The notes under the pieces are model-generated. The model worked only from the letters and a program-made list of their open reading frames with translations, did no database searches and had not been told where the DNA came from. From the NCBI RefSeq assembly GCF_002750975.1, contig NZ_PEJS01000001.1, positions 2,480,001 to 2,544,000 on the forward strand: 64,000 nt of DNA, written 5' to 3'. Below are positions 8,873 through 18,103 of this stretch, in pieces. Source of the DNA: Stenotrophomonas indicatrix (GTDB taxonomy: Bacteria > Pseudomonadota > Gammaproteobacteria > Xanthomonadales > Xanthomonadaceae). Position numbers and translations under genes: made by a program. How positions within the stretch are numbered: the stretch's first letter is position 1; the number at the start of each line of letters is the position of its first letter.

Positions 8873-9555
8873 GCACCTATTTTTCCGATGCCAGTTTCAA
8901 GTTCCTGCGCAGCCTGGCGCTGCACAACGACAAGACCTGGTTCAACGACCATCGCCAGCAGTACGAAGACCACGTGCGGCAGCCGTTCCTGCGCCTGCTG
9001 GGCGACCTGCAGCCGGCGCTGGCCGAGGTCAGCGGACACTTCCGCGCAGACACGCGTGGCGTGGGCGGCTCGCTGTTCCGCATCCACCGCGACGCGCGGT
9101 TCTCCAACGATAAATCGCCGTACAAGACCTGGCAGGGCGCGCGCCTGTTTCATGAGCGTCGCCGCGAAGTGGCCGCGCCCTCGTTCTACGTGCACCTGCA
9201 GCCGGGCGAGAGCTTCGTCGGTGCCGGGCTGTGGCATCCCGAACCGGAAACCCAGCGCCGCGTCCGCCACTTCATCCTCGACAACCCGGGCAGCTGGAAG
9301 GCGGCTGCGCACGCACCGGCGCTGCGCAGGCGTTTCGACTTCGAGGAAACCGAGAAGCTGGTGCGCCCGCCGCGCGGCTTCCCGGCTGACTTCGAGTTCA
9401 TTGATGACCTCAAGCACCGCAACTGGGTGATGTGGCGTTCGCTGGACGACGCCACGATGACCGGCCCGCGCCTGCTGTCCACGCTCGGCAAGGACCTGGC
9501 GGCGCTCGGCCCGTTCGTGGACTACCTGTGCGCTGCACTGGATCTGGAGTTCTGA
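8869..9555 (+). CDS. DUF2461 family protein
   Basis: 228-residue soluble protein of the DUF2461/TIGR02453 family, recognised from FLRSLALHNDKTWFNDHR near the start, the RIHRDARFSNDKSPYKTW motif, and the FYVHLQPGESFVGAGLW segment. The biochemical role of the family is not established. Start is GTG at 8869, overlapping the sbcB stop as GTGA. This coupling suggests co-expression with the exonuclease, though a functional link is only inference. Confidence 0.88.
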   Translation: MSTYFSDASFKFLRSLALHNDKTWFNDHRQQYEDHVRQPFLRLLGDLQPALAEVSGHFRADTRGVGGSLFRIHRDARFSNDKSPYKTWQGARLFHERRREVAAPSFYVHLQPGESFVGAGLWHPEPETQRRVRHFILDNPGSWKAAAHAPALRRRFDFEETEKLVRPPRGFPADFEFIDDLKHRNWVMWRSLDDATMTGPRLLSTLGKDLAALGPFVDYLCAALDLEF

Positions 9556-9628
9556 CCGGCGCCGGTGGCATCGCTGGGATCACCCGCCGTTCACCACCGG
9601 CAACCGTACTTGCGGCAGGCTGTGCAGC

Positions 9629-10180
9629 ATGAAGAAGCTCATTGGCATCCTCGTTCTGCTGATCGCTGTGGTGGCCGCCTGGTGGTTCGGCGGCCCCTAC
9701 CTGACCGTGCATGGCCTGTCCAAGGCCATCGAACAACGGGACACCGCCCGTCTGGAGCGCTACGTGGATTTCCCACGCGTGCGTACCAGCCTGCGCGCCC
9801 AGCTCAATGACTACCTGGTGCGCCAGGCCGGCCCCGAGGTGGCTGCCAGTCCCTTCGGTGCCCTGCTGTACGGGCTGGGTGATCAGTTGGGTGGCGCCGC
9901 GGTGGACACGATGGTCACGCCCACCGGCATCGGCGCGATGTTGCAGGGCCACGTCCTGTGGAAGCGCGGCCGCAACGAACTGCAGGGCGGCGAGGCCTTG
10001 GGTGCAACCGAGCCGGCGCGACCGCTGAAGAACGCCGAACACCACTTCGAAGCCCTGGACCGCTTCGTGGTCGACGTCGATCGCGGCCCCGGCCAGCCTC
10101 CGTTGAAGGTAGTGCTGGAACCGCAGGGCCTGCGCTGGAAGGTGGTGGACCTGCAGCTGGGGATGTCAGGCAGCCCGTAA
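9629..10180 (+). CDS. DUF2939 family membrane-anchored protein
   Basis: 183 residues beginning with a single hydrophobic segment (about residues 3-22, LIGILVLLIAVVAAWWF) after two lysines. This fits an uncleaved anchor with the rest in the periplasm. The following region (YLTVHGLSKAIEQRDTARLERYVDFPRVRTSL) is the DUF2939 signature. The family's function is unknown. It begins 73 bases after the DUF2461 gene and is followed by a GTAG repeat pair. Confidence 0.85.
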   Translation: MKKLIGILVLLIAVVAAWWFGGPYLTVHGLSKAIEQRDTARLERYVDFPRVRTSLRAQLNDYLVRQAGPEVAASPFGALLYGLGDQLGGAAVDTMVTPTGIGAMLQGHVLWKRGRNELQGGEALGATEPARPLKNAEHHFEALDRFVVDVDRGPGQPPLKVVLEPQGLRWKVVDLQLGMSGSP

Positions 10181-10183
10181 CCG

Positions 10184-10252
10184 GTAGCGCCGGGCCATGC
10201 CCGGCGTTTCCATGGGCGCCGCTGCGCTCGCCGGGCATGGCCCGGCGCTGCC
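10184..10252. repeat. SMAG-type palindrome pair
   Basis: A GTAGCGCCGGGCCATGCCCG unit (10184-10206) faces an inverted partner (10229-10252) whose GTAG end degenerates to GCAG. The pair lies between the convergent DUF2939 and 5'-nucleotidase genes. It could serve as a bidirectional structured 3' end, since no U-tract terminator is seen here. Confidence 0.8.
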
Positions 10253-10255
10253 ACC

Positions 10256-11200
10256 TCACCCTTCGTTGGCGACACCATGCGGCACGTGGCCGGCGGCTAC
10301 GTGTTCACGCGCACTGTCGATGTTGTGCTGCGAATCGTCAAAGAAGATGTCGGCACCGAATGCCTGCAGGAACGGGCCTTTGTGTCGACCGCCCAGGAAC
10401 AGCGCCTCGTCCAGGCGCACGCCCCATTCGCGCAGGGTGCGGATCACCCGCTCATGCGCCGGTGCAGAACGTGCGGTCACCAGCGCCGTACGGATAGGCG
10501 CGCTGTCGCCGGCCGGGAACACTTCCTGCAGCGTGTGCAGCGCAGAGAGGAAGCCGCGGAACGGACCGCCACTGAGTGGCTCGCGTGCACGCTCGCGTTC
10601 GTGCCGGCCAAAGGCTTCCACGCCCTGCTCGCGCGAAATGCGCTCGCTCTCGTCCCCGAAGATCACCGCATCACCATCGAAGGCGATGCGCAGCTGCCCG
10701 GCCGGGCGGGTGATGTCGATCTGGTCGGCGGCAGCGGCAGCGGTCTCACCCGGCGGCTTGGGCAAGATGGTCGCCGCGGCGATGCCATGGCGAAGCGCGC
10801 TGCGCACCGATTCCGGATTGGCCGACAGGAACAGGTCGGTGCCGAACGGCTTCACGTACGGCCAGGTCGGCTCTCCGGCGGTGAAGGTCGCGCGGATGAT
10901 GCCCAGCCCGTAGTGCTGGATGGAATTGAAGATGCGCAGGCCGGTATCGGCCGAGTTGCGTGACAGCAGGATCACTTCCACGCGCGGGTTCTCGGGACTG
11001 GCGCCCTGGTTCAGCGCCAGCAGCTTGCGCACCACCGGGAAGGCCACGCCCGGCCCGAGGATGTCGTCCTCGTGCTGGCGCTGGTACTCGGCATAGGCGG
11101 CCACGCCATCGCTTTCGAACAGCGCATGGCTTTCTTCCAGGTCGAACAGCGCACGCGAGGTCACCGCGACGGTCAGCAAACGGGGGGAGTTGTCGCCCAT
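10256..11200 (-). CDS. cytosolic 5'-nucleotidase (cN-I-like)
   Basis: 314-residue protein of the 5'-nucleotidase family related to eukaryotic cytosolic nucleotidase I, expected to dephosphorylate nucleoside monophosphates. Seen features are the N-terminal LLTVAVTSRALFDLEESH block, the VILLSRNSADTGLRIFNSIQ block and AFDGDAVIFGDESER (the HAD-like D-x-D motif). A later FFDDSQHNIDSA supplies the acidic motif IV. The stop is close to a GTAG repeat pair. The gene is 46 bases downstream of NAD kinase and co-directional with it. Substrate preference cannot be read from sequence. Confidence 0.88.
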   Translation of the reverse strand: MGDNSPRLLTVAVTSRALFDLEESHALFESDGVAAYAEYQRQHEDDILGPGVAFPVVRKLLALNQGASPENPRVEVILLSRNSADTGLRIFNSIQHYGLGIIRATFTAGEPTWPYVKPFGTDLFLSANPESVRSALRHGIAAATILPKPPGETAAAAADQIDITRPAGQLRIAFDGDAVIFGDESERISREQGVEAFGRHERERAREPLSGGPFRGFLSALHTLQEVFPAGDSAPIRTALVTARSAPAHERVIRTLREWGVRLDEALFLGGRHKGPFLQAFGADIFFDDSQHNIDSAREHVAAGHVPHGVANEG

Positions 11201-11246
11201 CGGTGGGGTCCTTCAAGCGGTCGGCAGTGCCGGCCGCCTATTGTCG

Positions 11247-12020
11247 TCAAAAAACGAACTGTTCGCTCAGGATCCGGTCTTCGAGGTTGTGCTCCGGGTC
11301 GAACAGCAGGGTCACCCGGTGCTCGCGCGACTCACGGATCGTCACTTCGACCACATCGCGGGTCTCGTGCGAATCAGCAGTGACGCTCACAGGACGCTTG
11401 TAGGGATCGAGCACGCGGAAGCGCACTTCGGTGTCGGCCTTGAGGATGGCGCCGCGCCAGCGCCGCGGGCGATACGGGGCCAGCGGGGTCAGGGCGATGG
11501 TGTGCGAGCCCAACGGCAGTACCGGCCCATGTGCGGAATAGTTGTAGGCGGTGCTTCCGGCCGGGGTGGCCACCAGCACGCCATCACCGATCAGTTCACC
11601 CACCCGCTCCTGGCCATTGAGGTCGATGCCGATATGCGCCGCCTGCCGGGTCTGGCGCAGCAGCGAGACGTCGTTGTAGGCCAGCGACCCGGTGGTGGTA
11701 CCCGATTCGGTCAGCGCCATCATTTCCAGCGGGCGCAGGTGGGCCGGCTCGGCACGGGCGATACGCGCATGCACGTCGTCGTCGCCGCGGTACTGGTTCA
11801 TCAGGAAACCCACCGTGCCCAGCTTCATCCCGAATACCGGCCTGCCCAGGTGTCCGTGACGATGCAGGGTCTGCAGCATGAAGCCATCGCCGCCGAGCGG
11901 GCACAGCACGTCGGCCTGGTCCGGGGCGTGCTCGCCATAGCGCGAGACCATCGCCGCACGGGCCATCTGTGCAGGTTCGGTGGTACTGGCCAGGAAAGCG
12001 ATGCGGGGGGTGTCGCTCAT
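11247..12020 (-). CDS. nadK: NAD kinase
   Basis: Phosphorylates NAD to NADP. With the ATG at 12020 the protein is 257 residues. The GGDG motif essential for catalysis is at residues 43-46 ([11 protein letters not shown]). The second family motif ([10 protein letters not shown]) and the glycine-rich [19 protein letters not shown] block are present. An upstream in-frame start would add 21 unrelated residues encoded partly in repeat-like sequence, so it is rejected. It forms a probable unit with the 5'-nucleotidase gene downstream. Confidence 0.95.
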   Translation of the reverse strand: MSDTPRIAFLASTTEPAQMARAAMVSRYGEHAPDQADVLCPLGGDGFMLQTLHRHGHLGRPVFGMKLGTVGFLMNQYRGDDDVHARIARAEPAHLRPLEMMALTESGTTTGSLAYNDVSLLRQTRQAAHIGIDLNGQERVGELIGDGVLVATPAGSTAYNYSAHGPVLPLGSHTIALTPLAPYRPRRWRGAILKADTEVRFRVLDPYKRPVSVTADSHETRDVVEVTIRESREHRVTLLFDPEHNLEDRILSEQFVF

Positions 12021-12073
12021 CGGTGGATCCGGGGGAAGGCTCGGTGGAGAGCATAACCGAGCGCCGCTGCGCT

Positions 12074-12138
12074 CGCCGGGCATGGCCCGGCGCTACCTGC
12101 TCCGCCGTACATCGGTAGCGCCGGGCCATGCCCGGCGG
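12074..12138. repeat. SMAG-type palindrome pair
   Basis: A minus-oriented unit (12074-12096, CGCCGGGCATGGCCCGGCG then CTAC) and a plus-oriented unit (12115-12138, GTAGCGCCGGGCCATGCCCG) lie tail to tail upstream of nadK. A third diverged unit is at 12190-12213 on the minus strand, between the glutamate dehydrogenase stop and its terminator. Confidence 0.8.
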
Positions 12139-12148
12139 TCGTCCGCAA

Positions 12149-12179
12149 GAAAAAACGGCCCCGCTTTCGCGGGGCCGTT
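12149..12179 (-). terminator. intrinsic terminator of the glutamate dehydrogenase gene
   Basis: On the minus strand AACGGCCCCGC and GCGGGGCCGTT form an 11-bp stem with a four-base loop, followed by a run of U (A at 12149-12155 on the plus strand). It lies 41 bases past the gdh stop, beyond a small GTAG-type palindrome. Confidence 0.9.
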
Positions 12180-12219
12180 CCGGTTCACGCATGCCAGGCG
12201 TGGCCTGGCACTACATCAC

Positions 12220-15200
12220 TTACGCGCCGTGGGCAGCGAGCTGACCCAGGCGCTGCACCGCGACCGAAACGGTCGGGTAGTCCAGGGTCTTCTGCTCGGC
12301 CAGTTCGGCCAGCATCGCCAGGGTGAAGCGCAGGCTGCTGTCGTCTCGACCGATCCACGCGGCCACCTTGGCTTCAGCGGTGCTGCCCTTGGTGGCCAGC
12401 ACCTGGCCGGCCAGGCTGCGGTGGTGTGCGGCCAGTTCGTCGCGCAGCACGCCACGTGCCACCGCGTGCCAGCGGCCGTTGACCTCCAGCGCGTCGATCT
12501 GCTCGAACAGCCACGGCAGCTGCAGGGCGTCGCCCAGGCGGAAGTGGATCTTGGAGACATCCACCGGCTTCAGCTCGCGGGTACGGGCCAGTTCGATGAT
12601 GTCGAACGCCGGTTCCAGGAAGTGCAGTTCGGCCAGCTGCTGTGCCAGCGCCGACGGCAGGCCCTTTTCCTTCCACTCGGCCACCAGGGCTTCGTAGGTC
12701 GGACGCTGCGAATCCGGCAGCACACCCGAAGCAACACGGATGTCGTTGAACGGACCCTGGTAGCGGTTGACCGCCTCGGTGATGCCCGGCATCGGGCCCG
12801 GGCGCGACAGCAGCCAGCGTACGAACGAACGCTGCAGCTTCCAGATCACTTCCAGCGCGTCGATCTGCACCGACTCCGGCAGCGTGCCGTCGAGGGCATC
12901 GATCTGCGCCCACAGCGCGCGTGCGTCCAGCGTTTCGCGGCTGATGGTGTAGGCCTTGGCGACCTCGGCAATGGAGCGGCCGGTGTCTTCCTGCATGCGC
13001 ATCAGGAAGGTGGCGCCCATGCGGTTGATGGTCTGGTTGGTCACGGCCGTGGCGATGATTTCGCGCTTCAGGCGGTGACGCTCCATCGCGTCGGCGTACT
13101 TCTTCTGCAGCGGGGTCGGGAAGTAGCGCTGCAGTTCCTTGGACAGGTACGGATCTTCCGGGATGTCCGAATCCAGCAGCTGCGCGAACGCCACCAGCTT
13201 GGAATAGGACAGCAGCACCGACAGTTCCGGACGGGTCAGGCCCTGGCCGCGTGCCTTGCGCTGGGACAGCTCGGCGTCGGACGGCAGGAACTCGATCTGG
13301 CGATCCAGCAGGCCCTGCTGTTCCAGGGTACGGATGAAGTGCTGCTTGGAACCCAGGCGCTTGACCGCCATCCGCTCCATCAGGCTCAGGGCCTGGTTCT
13401 GGCGGTAGTTGTCGTTGAGCACCAGCGCGGCGACTTCGTCGGTCATCGACGCCAGCAGCTTGTTGCGCTGCTCGACGGTCAGCTTCTTGGCCCGCACCAC
13501 ATCGTTGAGCAGGATCTTGATGTTGACTTCGTGGTCGGAGGTATCCACACCGGCCGAGTTGTCGATGAAGTCGGTGTTGAGCAGCACGCCGGCCTGGGCA
13601 GCTTCGATGCGGCCCAGCTGGGTCATGCCCAGGTTGCCGCCCTCGCCCACCACCTTGCAGCGCAGCTCGCCACCATTCACGCGCAGGGCGTTGTTGGCGC
13701 GGTCGCCGACATCGCTGTGCTGCTCGCTGGCGGCCTTGACGTAGGTACCGATGCCGCCGTTCCACAGCAGGTCGACCGGTGCCTTCAGGATCGCGCTCAT
13801 CAGATCGTTCGGCGACAGCGCCTTGACGTTCTCGTCCAGGCCCAGCGCTTCACGCACCTGCGGGGTGATCTCGATCGACTTCAGGCTGCGCGGATACACG
13901 CCGCCGCCCTTGCTGATCAGCTTGGCATCGTAGTCCGCCCAGCTCGAACGCGGCACGGTGAACAGACGCTCACGTTCGACGAACGTGGTCGCTGCATCCG
14001 GGTTCGGGTCCAGGAAGATGTGGCGGTGGTCGAACGCAGCGACCAGGCGGATGTGGCGCGACAGCAGCATGCCGTTGCCGAACACGTCGCCGGACATGTC
14101 GCCGACGCCAACCGCGGTGAAGTCCTGGGTCTGGCTGTCACGGCCCAGTGCACGGAAGTGGCGCTTGACCGACTCCCATGCGCCGCGCGCGGTGATGCCC
14201 ATGCCCTTGTGGTCGTAACCGACCGAACCGCCGGAGGCGAACGCATCGCCCATCCAGAAGCCGTGCGCGATGGCCAGGCCGTTGGCGATGTCGGAGAAGG
14301 TCGCGGTGCCCTTGTCGGCGGCCACCACCAGGTACGGATCGTCCATGTCATGGCGCACGACATCCACCGGCGGCACGATCTTGTTGTTGACGATGTTGTC
14401 GGTGATGTCCAGCAGGCCCTGGATGAACAGCTTGTAGCAGGCCACGCCGTTGGCGAAGATCGCATCGCGATCGCCGTTCACCGGCGGCATCTTGGCGAAG
14501 AAGCCGCCCTTCGCGCCGACCGGCACGATGACGGTGTTCTTGACCATCTGCGCCTTGACCAGGCCCAGCACTTCGGTACGGAAGTCTTCGCGGCGATCCG
14601 ACCAGCGCAGGCCGCCACGGGCGACGGCACCGAAGCGCAGGTGGGTACCTTCCACGCGCGGGCCATACACGAAGATTTCGCGGTACGGGCGCGGCTTGGG
14701 CAGGTCCGGCACCAAGGCCGAATCGAACTTGAAGCTGATGACATGGCCGTGCTGGCCATTGGCATCGGTCTGGTAGTAGCTGGTGCGCAGGGTCGCATCG
14801 ATCACGCCCATGAAGGAACGCAGGATACGGTCCTCGTCCAGGCTCGACACGCGGTCCATCAGCTTAAGCAGCGCTTCGCGCGCGGCCTGCATCTGCGCAT
14901 CGCGGTCACCCTTGCGGGCGTCGACCACGGTCTTGAGCACTTTCAGGGTGGCCTCGTCGCCGGCAGCCAGCACCTCGAGGTGGGCTTTCAGCTGCGCTTG
15001 GCCGGCGGCGATGTCTTCCTTGCTTTCATGGCCGGTGGCCGGATCGAAGCGGGCTTCGAACAGTTCCACCAGCAGGCGTGCCAGCAACGGGTAGCGGGTG
15101 AAGGTGCCTTCGACGTAAGCCTGCGAGAACGGCACGCCGGTCTGCAGCAGGTACTTGCAGTAGCCACGCAGCATGGCGACCTGGCGCCAGTGCAGGCCGG

Positions 15201-17196
15201 CAGCCAGCACCAGGCGGTTGAAGCCATCGTTCTCGGCATCGCCGTGCCAGACGCGGGCAAAGGTCTCACCGAAGGCTTCATCGACGCTGGCCGCATCGAT
15301 CGCACCAGCGGTCGACTCGACCTCGAAGTCCTGCACGTACACCGGCGCGTTGTCCACCGACAGGCGGTACGGACGCTCGGCGATCACGCGCAGGCCCATG
15401 TTTTCCATCATCGGCAGCGCGTCCGACAGCGGGATGTCATCCAGCTGGCGATACAGCTTCAGGCGCAGGCCATCGCCGGATTCGCGCGGCACGGCCTGCA
15501 GGCTCAGGCGCAGGTCATCCGGGCCGGTCAGCGCATCCAGCTGGCTGACATCGTTGGCGGCAACGGCGGTGCTGTTGTCTTCGATGTAACCGGCCGGCAG
15601 CGCCTTGCCGATACGCGCAGCGATGCGCAGGCCTTCGGCTTCGCCATGGCGGGTGACCAGCGCTTCGCGCAGGTCGTCCTGCCAGTTGCGCAGCACCTGG
15701 GCCAGCTTCTGTTCCAGTTCGGCGGTGTCGACATCGAGCATTTCGCCCGGCTTCGGACGCACGATCAGGTGCACCTGGGCCAGCGGCGATTCACCCAGCA
15801 CCACCGAGCTGTCCACGTACTCGCCGTGCAGCGCTTCCTTGAGCATCGCTTCGATGCGCAGGCGCACGTCGGTGTTGAAACGCTCGCGCGGCAGGTAGAC
15901 CAGCGCGGAAATGAAACGGCTGTACTTGTCGCGGCGCAGGAACAGGCGGCTGCGCACGCGCTCCTGCAGACCCAGCACGCCCATCGCGGTGCGGAACAGT
16001 TCGTCCTCGCTGGACTGGAACAGTTCTTCGCGCGGCAGGGTTTCCAGGATGTGGCGCAGGGCCTTGCCGCTATGGCTGGAGCCGGCCAGGCCGGACTGCT
16101 TCATCACGTGTTCGTAGCGCTGGCGCACCAGCGGGATTTCCCACGGGCGGCGGTTGTAGGCGCTGGAGGTGAACAGGCCGAGGAAGCGCTGTTCGCCGAT
16201 GATCTTGCCCTTGGCGTCGAATTCCAGCACGCCGATGTAATCCATGTAACCGGCACGATGCACGCGCGAACGGGCATTGGTCTTGGTCAGGATCAGCGCG
16301 TCCTTCAGCCCGGACGTGGTGTTCAGGCCCTGCGCGGCCAGGGTCTTGACCGGACGTGCAGCGGACTTGTCCTTGCCGCGCATCAGGCCCAGGCCGGTGT
16401 CGTTCAGCGGCGCCAGCACGTCTTCCTTGCCCTGCTTCTCGACGCGGTACTCGCGGTAGCCGAAGAAGGTGAAGTGGTTGTCGGCGGCCCAGCGCAGGAA
16501 TTCCTGTGCTTCCTTGCGCGAGGCAGCGTCGACCGGCAGCTGGCGGCTGCCAAGGTCGTCGGCCAGCGCCAGCGCCTTGTCCTGCATCGGCTGCCAGTCG
16601 CGCACGATGGCGCGCACTTCATCCAGCGCCTTGTTGATGGCCTGCTCGATGTCTGCCATGGCTTCGGCCGGCTGGCGGTCGATCTCCAGCAGCATCACCG
16701 ATTCCAGCTGGCCCTCGCCGACCTTGGTCAGCTTGCCGGCCTTGTCACGGGTGAAATGCAGCACCGGGTGGCCCAGCACATGCACGCCCACGCCATGCTC
16801 GGCCAGCGACATGGTCACGGTGTCGACCAGGAACGGCATGTCGTCGTTGATGATCTGCAGCACGGTGTGCGGCGATTCCCAACCGTTGGCCTTCGCCGTC
16901 GGATTGAACACGCGGACATTGGCCTTGCCGGCCTTGCGGGCACGGGCGAACTCCAGCGTTTCGGCTGCGAGCGCGGCCCACTCCTCAGCGCTGTGATGGG
17001 GGAACTCGTCGGCCTCCATGCGCTTGTAGAAATCGGCTGCGAATGCCACTGCCTCGGCCTGGGCGGCCGCGGGGTAACGCTTGCGCAAGGCCGTGTACAC
17101 CGGCTCCAGGGAGAAACCAGCGGTCACTGCGACCTCCGACTCAACTGGTTTGCTTTTGTTTTTCACGGTCTTGGCTGCGGTTTTTTGCGGTTTCAT
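12220..17196 (-). CDS. gdhB: NAD-dependent glutamate dehydrogenase, large (GDH-180) type
   Basis: Oxidatively deaminates glutamate to 2-oxoglutarate and ammonia using NAD, mainly in amino acid catabolism. At 1658 residues it is the very large bacterial class, about 180 kDa. Long N-terminal regulatory regions with ACT-like segments precede the dehydrogenase core. The core shows VPVGAKGGFFAK near residue 895, then KIVPPVDVVRHDMDDPYLVV, a SGGSVGYDHKGMGITARG block and the NGGIGTYVKA motif. A helical C-terminal domain ends the chain. It is monocistronic, with its own terminator, and divergent from the TetR gene. A long open frame on the opposite strand is a codon-bias shadow. Relatives of this class are allosterically regulated by amino acids. 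Confidence 0.95.
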   Translation of the reverse strand: MKPQKTAAKTVKNKSKPVESEVAVTAGFSLEPVYTALRKRYPAAAQAEAVAFAADFYKRMEADEFPHHSAEEWAALAAETLEFARARKAGKANVRVFNPTAKANGWESPHTVLQIINDDMPFLVDTVTMSLAEHGVGVHVLGHPVLHFTRDKAGKLTKVGEGQLESVMLLEIDRQPAEAMADIEQAINKALDEVRAIVRDWQPMQDKALALADDLGSRQLPVDAASRKEAQEFLRWAADNHFTFFGYREYRVEKQGKEDVLAPLNDTGLGLMRGKDKSAARPVKTLAAQGLNTTSGLKDALILTKTNARSRVHRAGYMDYIGVLEFDAKGKIIGEQRFLGLFTSSAYNRRPWEIPLVRQRYEHVMKQSGLAGSSHSGKALRHILETLPREELFQSSEDELFRTAMGVLGLQERVRSRLFLRRDKYSRFISALVYLPRERFNTDVRLRIEAMLKEALHGEYVDSSVVLGESPLAQVHLIVRPKPGEMLDVDTAELEQKLAQVLRNWQDDLREALVTRHGEAEGLRIAARIGKALPAGYIEDNSTAVAANDVSQLDALTGPDDLRLSLQAVPRESGDGLRLKLYRQLDDIPLSDALPMMENMGLRVIAERPYRLSVDNAPVYVQDFEVESTAGAIDAASVDEAFGETFARVWHGDAENDGFNRLVLAAGLHWRQVAMLRGYCKYLLQTGVPFSQAYVEGTFTRYPLLARLLVELFEARFDPATGHESKEDIAAGQAQLKAHLEVLAAGDEATLKVLKTVVDARKGDRDAQMQAAREALLKLMDRVSSLDEDRILRSFMGVIDATLRTSYYQTDANGQHGHVISFKFDSALVPDLPKPRPYREIFVYGPRVEGTHLRFGAVARGGLRWSDRREDFRTEVLGLVKAQMVKNTVIVPVGAKGGFFAKMPPVNGDRDAIFANGVACYKLFIQGLLDITDNIVNNKIVPPVDVVRHDMDDPYLVVAADKGTATFSDIANGLAIAHGFWMGDAFASGGSVGYDHKGMGITARGAWESVKRHFRALGRDSQTQDFTAVGVGDMSGDVFGNGMLLSRHIRLVAAFDHRHIFLDPNPDAATTFVERERLFTVPRSSWADYDAKLISKGGGVYPRSLKSIEITPQVREALGLDENVKALSPNDLMSAILKAPVDLLWNGGIGTYVKAASEQHSDVGDRANNALRVNGGELRCKVVGEGGNLGMTQLGRIEAAQAGVLLNTDFIDNSAGVDTSDHEVNIKILLNDVVRAKKLTVEQRNKLLASMTDEVAALVLNDNYRQNQALSLMERMAVKRLGSKQHFIRTLEQQGLLDRQIEFLPSDAELSQRKARGQGLTRPELSVLLSYSKLVAFAQLLDSDIPEDPYLSKELQRYFPTPLQKKYADAMERHRLKREIIATAVTNQTINRMGATFLMRMQEDTGRSIAEVAKAYTISRETLDARALWAQIDALDGTLPESVQIDALEVIWKLQRSFVRWLLSRPGPMPGITEAVNRYQGPFNDIRVASGVLPDSQRPTYEALVAEWKEKGLPSALAQQLAELHFLEPAFDIIELARTRELKPVDVSKIHFRLGDALQLPWLFEQIDALEVNGRWHAVARGVLRDELAAHHRSLAGQVLATKGSTAEAKVAAWIGRDDSSLRFTLAMLAELAEQKTLDYPTVSVAVQRLGQLAAHGA

Positions 17197-17351
17197 GGCA
17201 GAGCGGCGCGCTTGCTCAGTTGGGAAAATGAAATTGTAGCCCTACCGCACGAAAAGGCCTTGCTGCAGGACGGAATAACCAGATTCGGGTTTGCTGCGGT
17301 TTAGACGCCCTATTCAGTTCGCACCGGTATGGGCGTCGCAGTCGCGCAGCG

Positions 17352-17370
17352 TTGCCGACAGGATCGGCAA
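17352..17370. promoter_or_regulatory. inverted repeat in the gdh-tetR divergent region
   Basis: TTGCCGA and TCGGCAA form 7-bp arms around a five-base spacer, 76 bases before the TetR start. An operator for the efflux regulator or for gdh is possible. Only the palindrome is observed. Confidence 0.3.
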
Positions 17371-17433
17371 AACGTGTTACCGGAAGACACATGCGGCAAC
17401 ATCGGCGCGATTCCACAATCCTGAACTGGACGG

Positions 17434-17439
17434 TATAGT
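17434..17439 (+). promoter_or_regulatory. possible -10 box before the TetR gene
   Basis: TATAGT lies only eight bases before the GTG start at 17447, so a transcript from it would be nearly leaderless. No strong -35 box is seen. Confidence 0.3.
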
Positions 17440-17446
17440 CCACCGC

Positions 17447-18103
17447 GTGAATCCGGCCTACCTTCCTGTCGCCCTCGACGCGCGTGATGAGCGCGTGTTC
17501 GACGCCGTGCGCGAACTGCTTGCCCGACAGGGCATGCAGATGAGCATGGACGCGGTCGCCCAGCATGCAGGCTGCTCGAAGCAGACCCTGTACTCGCGCT
17601 ACGGCAACAAGCAGGCCCTGCTGCGGCGGGTGATGCAGCGCCACGTCGGCCACGCCACCGGGGCCATGCTGCGTGCACTCCGCGGTGACGACCTGCGTGG
17701 CAGCCTGCTGCAGTTCGCCACCGACTTCCTGGAGCACTTCAACCAGCCCCACGTCGGCCAGGCCTGCCGCCTGATCGCCGCCGATGCAGCACAGTTTCCC
17801 GAAGAGGCGCGTACGCTGTACCGGCACGGCGCCGGCGCGTTGACACTTCATCTTGCTGAATGGATTGAAACCGTTTGCAGTCGCGGGCTGCTGCGGCATG
17901 ACGACCCGCACTTCATGGCCGAACTGCTGCTGAGCATGATTGCCGGTCAGGATTTCGACAAACAGCGCTTCCATACCCCCCATCGTGATGACGCTGCATT
18001 GCGTCGGCGCTGGGCAGAGTTCTCCGTCGATGGCTTCCTGCGCGCGTTCGCGCCGCAGCCCTCGCCGGCCCCGTCTTCAAACCAACCCCGGAGTTCCTCC
18101 TGA
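17447..18103 (+). CDS. TetR-family regulator of the adjacent RND pump
   Basis: 218-residue TetR/AcrR-type repressor. A helix-turn-helix occupies about residues 32-55 (MSMDAVAQHAGCSKQTLYSR), followed by a helical C-terminal ligand domain. GTG at 17447 is chosen because the TetR domain begins shortly after it. The open frame continues upstream for 52 codons with no domain content. The stop overlaps the ATG of the adaptor gene by one base (TGATG), so regulator and pump are co-transcribed and the regulator probably controls its own operon. Known relatives respond to pump substrates, and the ligand here is unknown. Confidence 0.88.
   Translation: MNPAYLPVALDARDERVFDAVRELLARQGMQMSMDAVAQHAGCSKQTLYSRYGNKQALLRRVMQRHVGHATGAMLRALRGDDLRGSLLQFATDFLEHFNQPHVGQACRLIAADAAQFPEEARTLYRHGAGALTLHLAEWIETVCSRGLLRHDDPHFMAELLLSMIAGQDFDKQRFHTPHRDDAALRRRWAEFSVDGFLRAFAPQPSPAPSSNQPRSSS

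Noticed and set aside
7433..9555. Possible DNA-defence cassette of exonuclease I with DUF2461
   Set aside because: SbcB is a core repair enzyme and DUF2461 proteins are widespread; overlap alone is not evidence for defence.
11980..17304. An open frame of about 1774 codons on the plus strand opposite glutamate dehydrogenase
   Set aside because: It is the mirror of a GC-rich gene with strong third-position G/C, rich in Arg, Ala, Gln, His and Val, with no domain order, and runs through repeats and nadK's leader. The minus-strand frame has clear GDH motifs.
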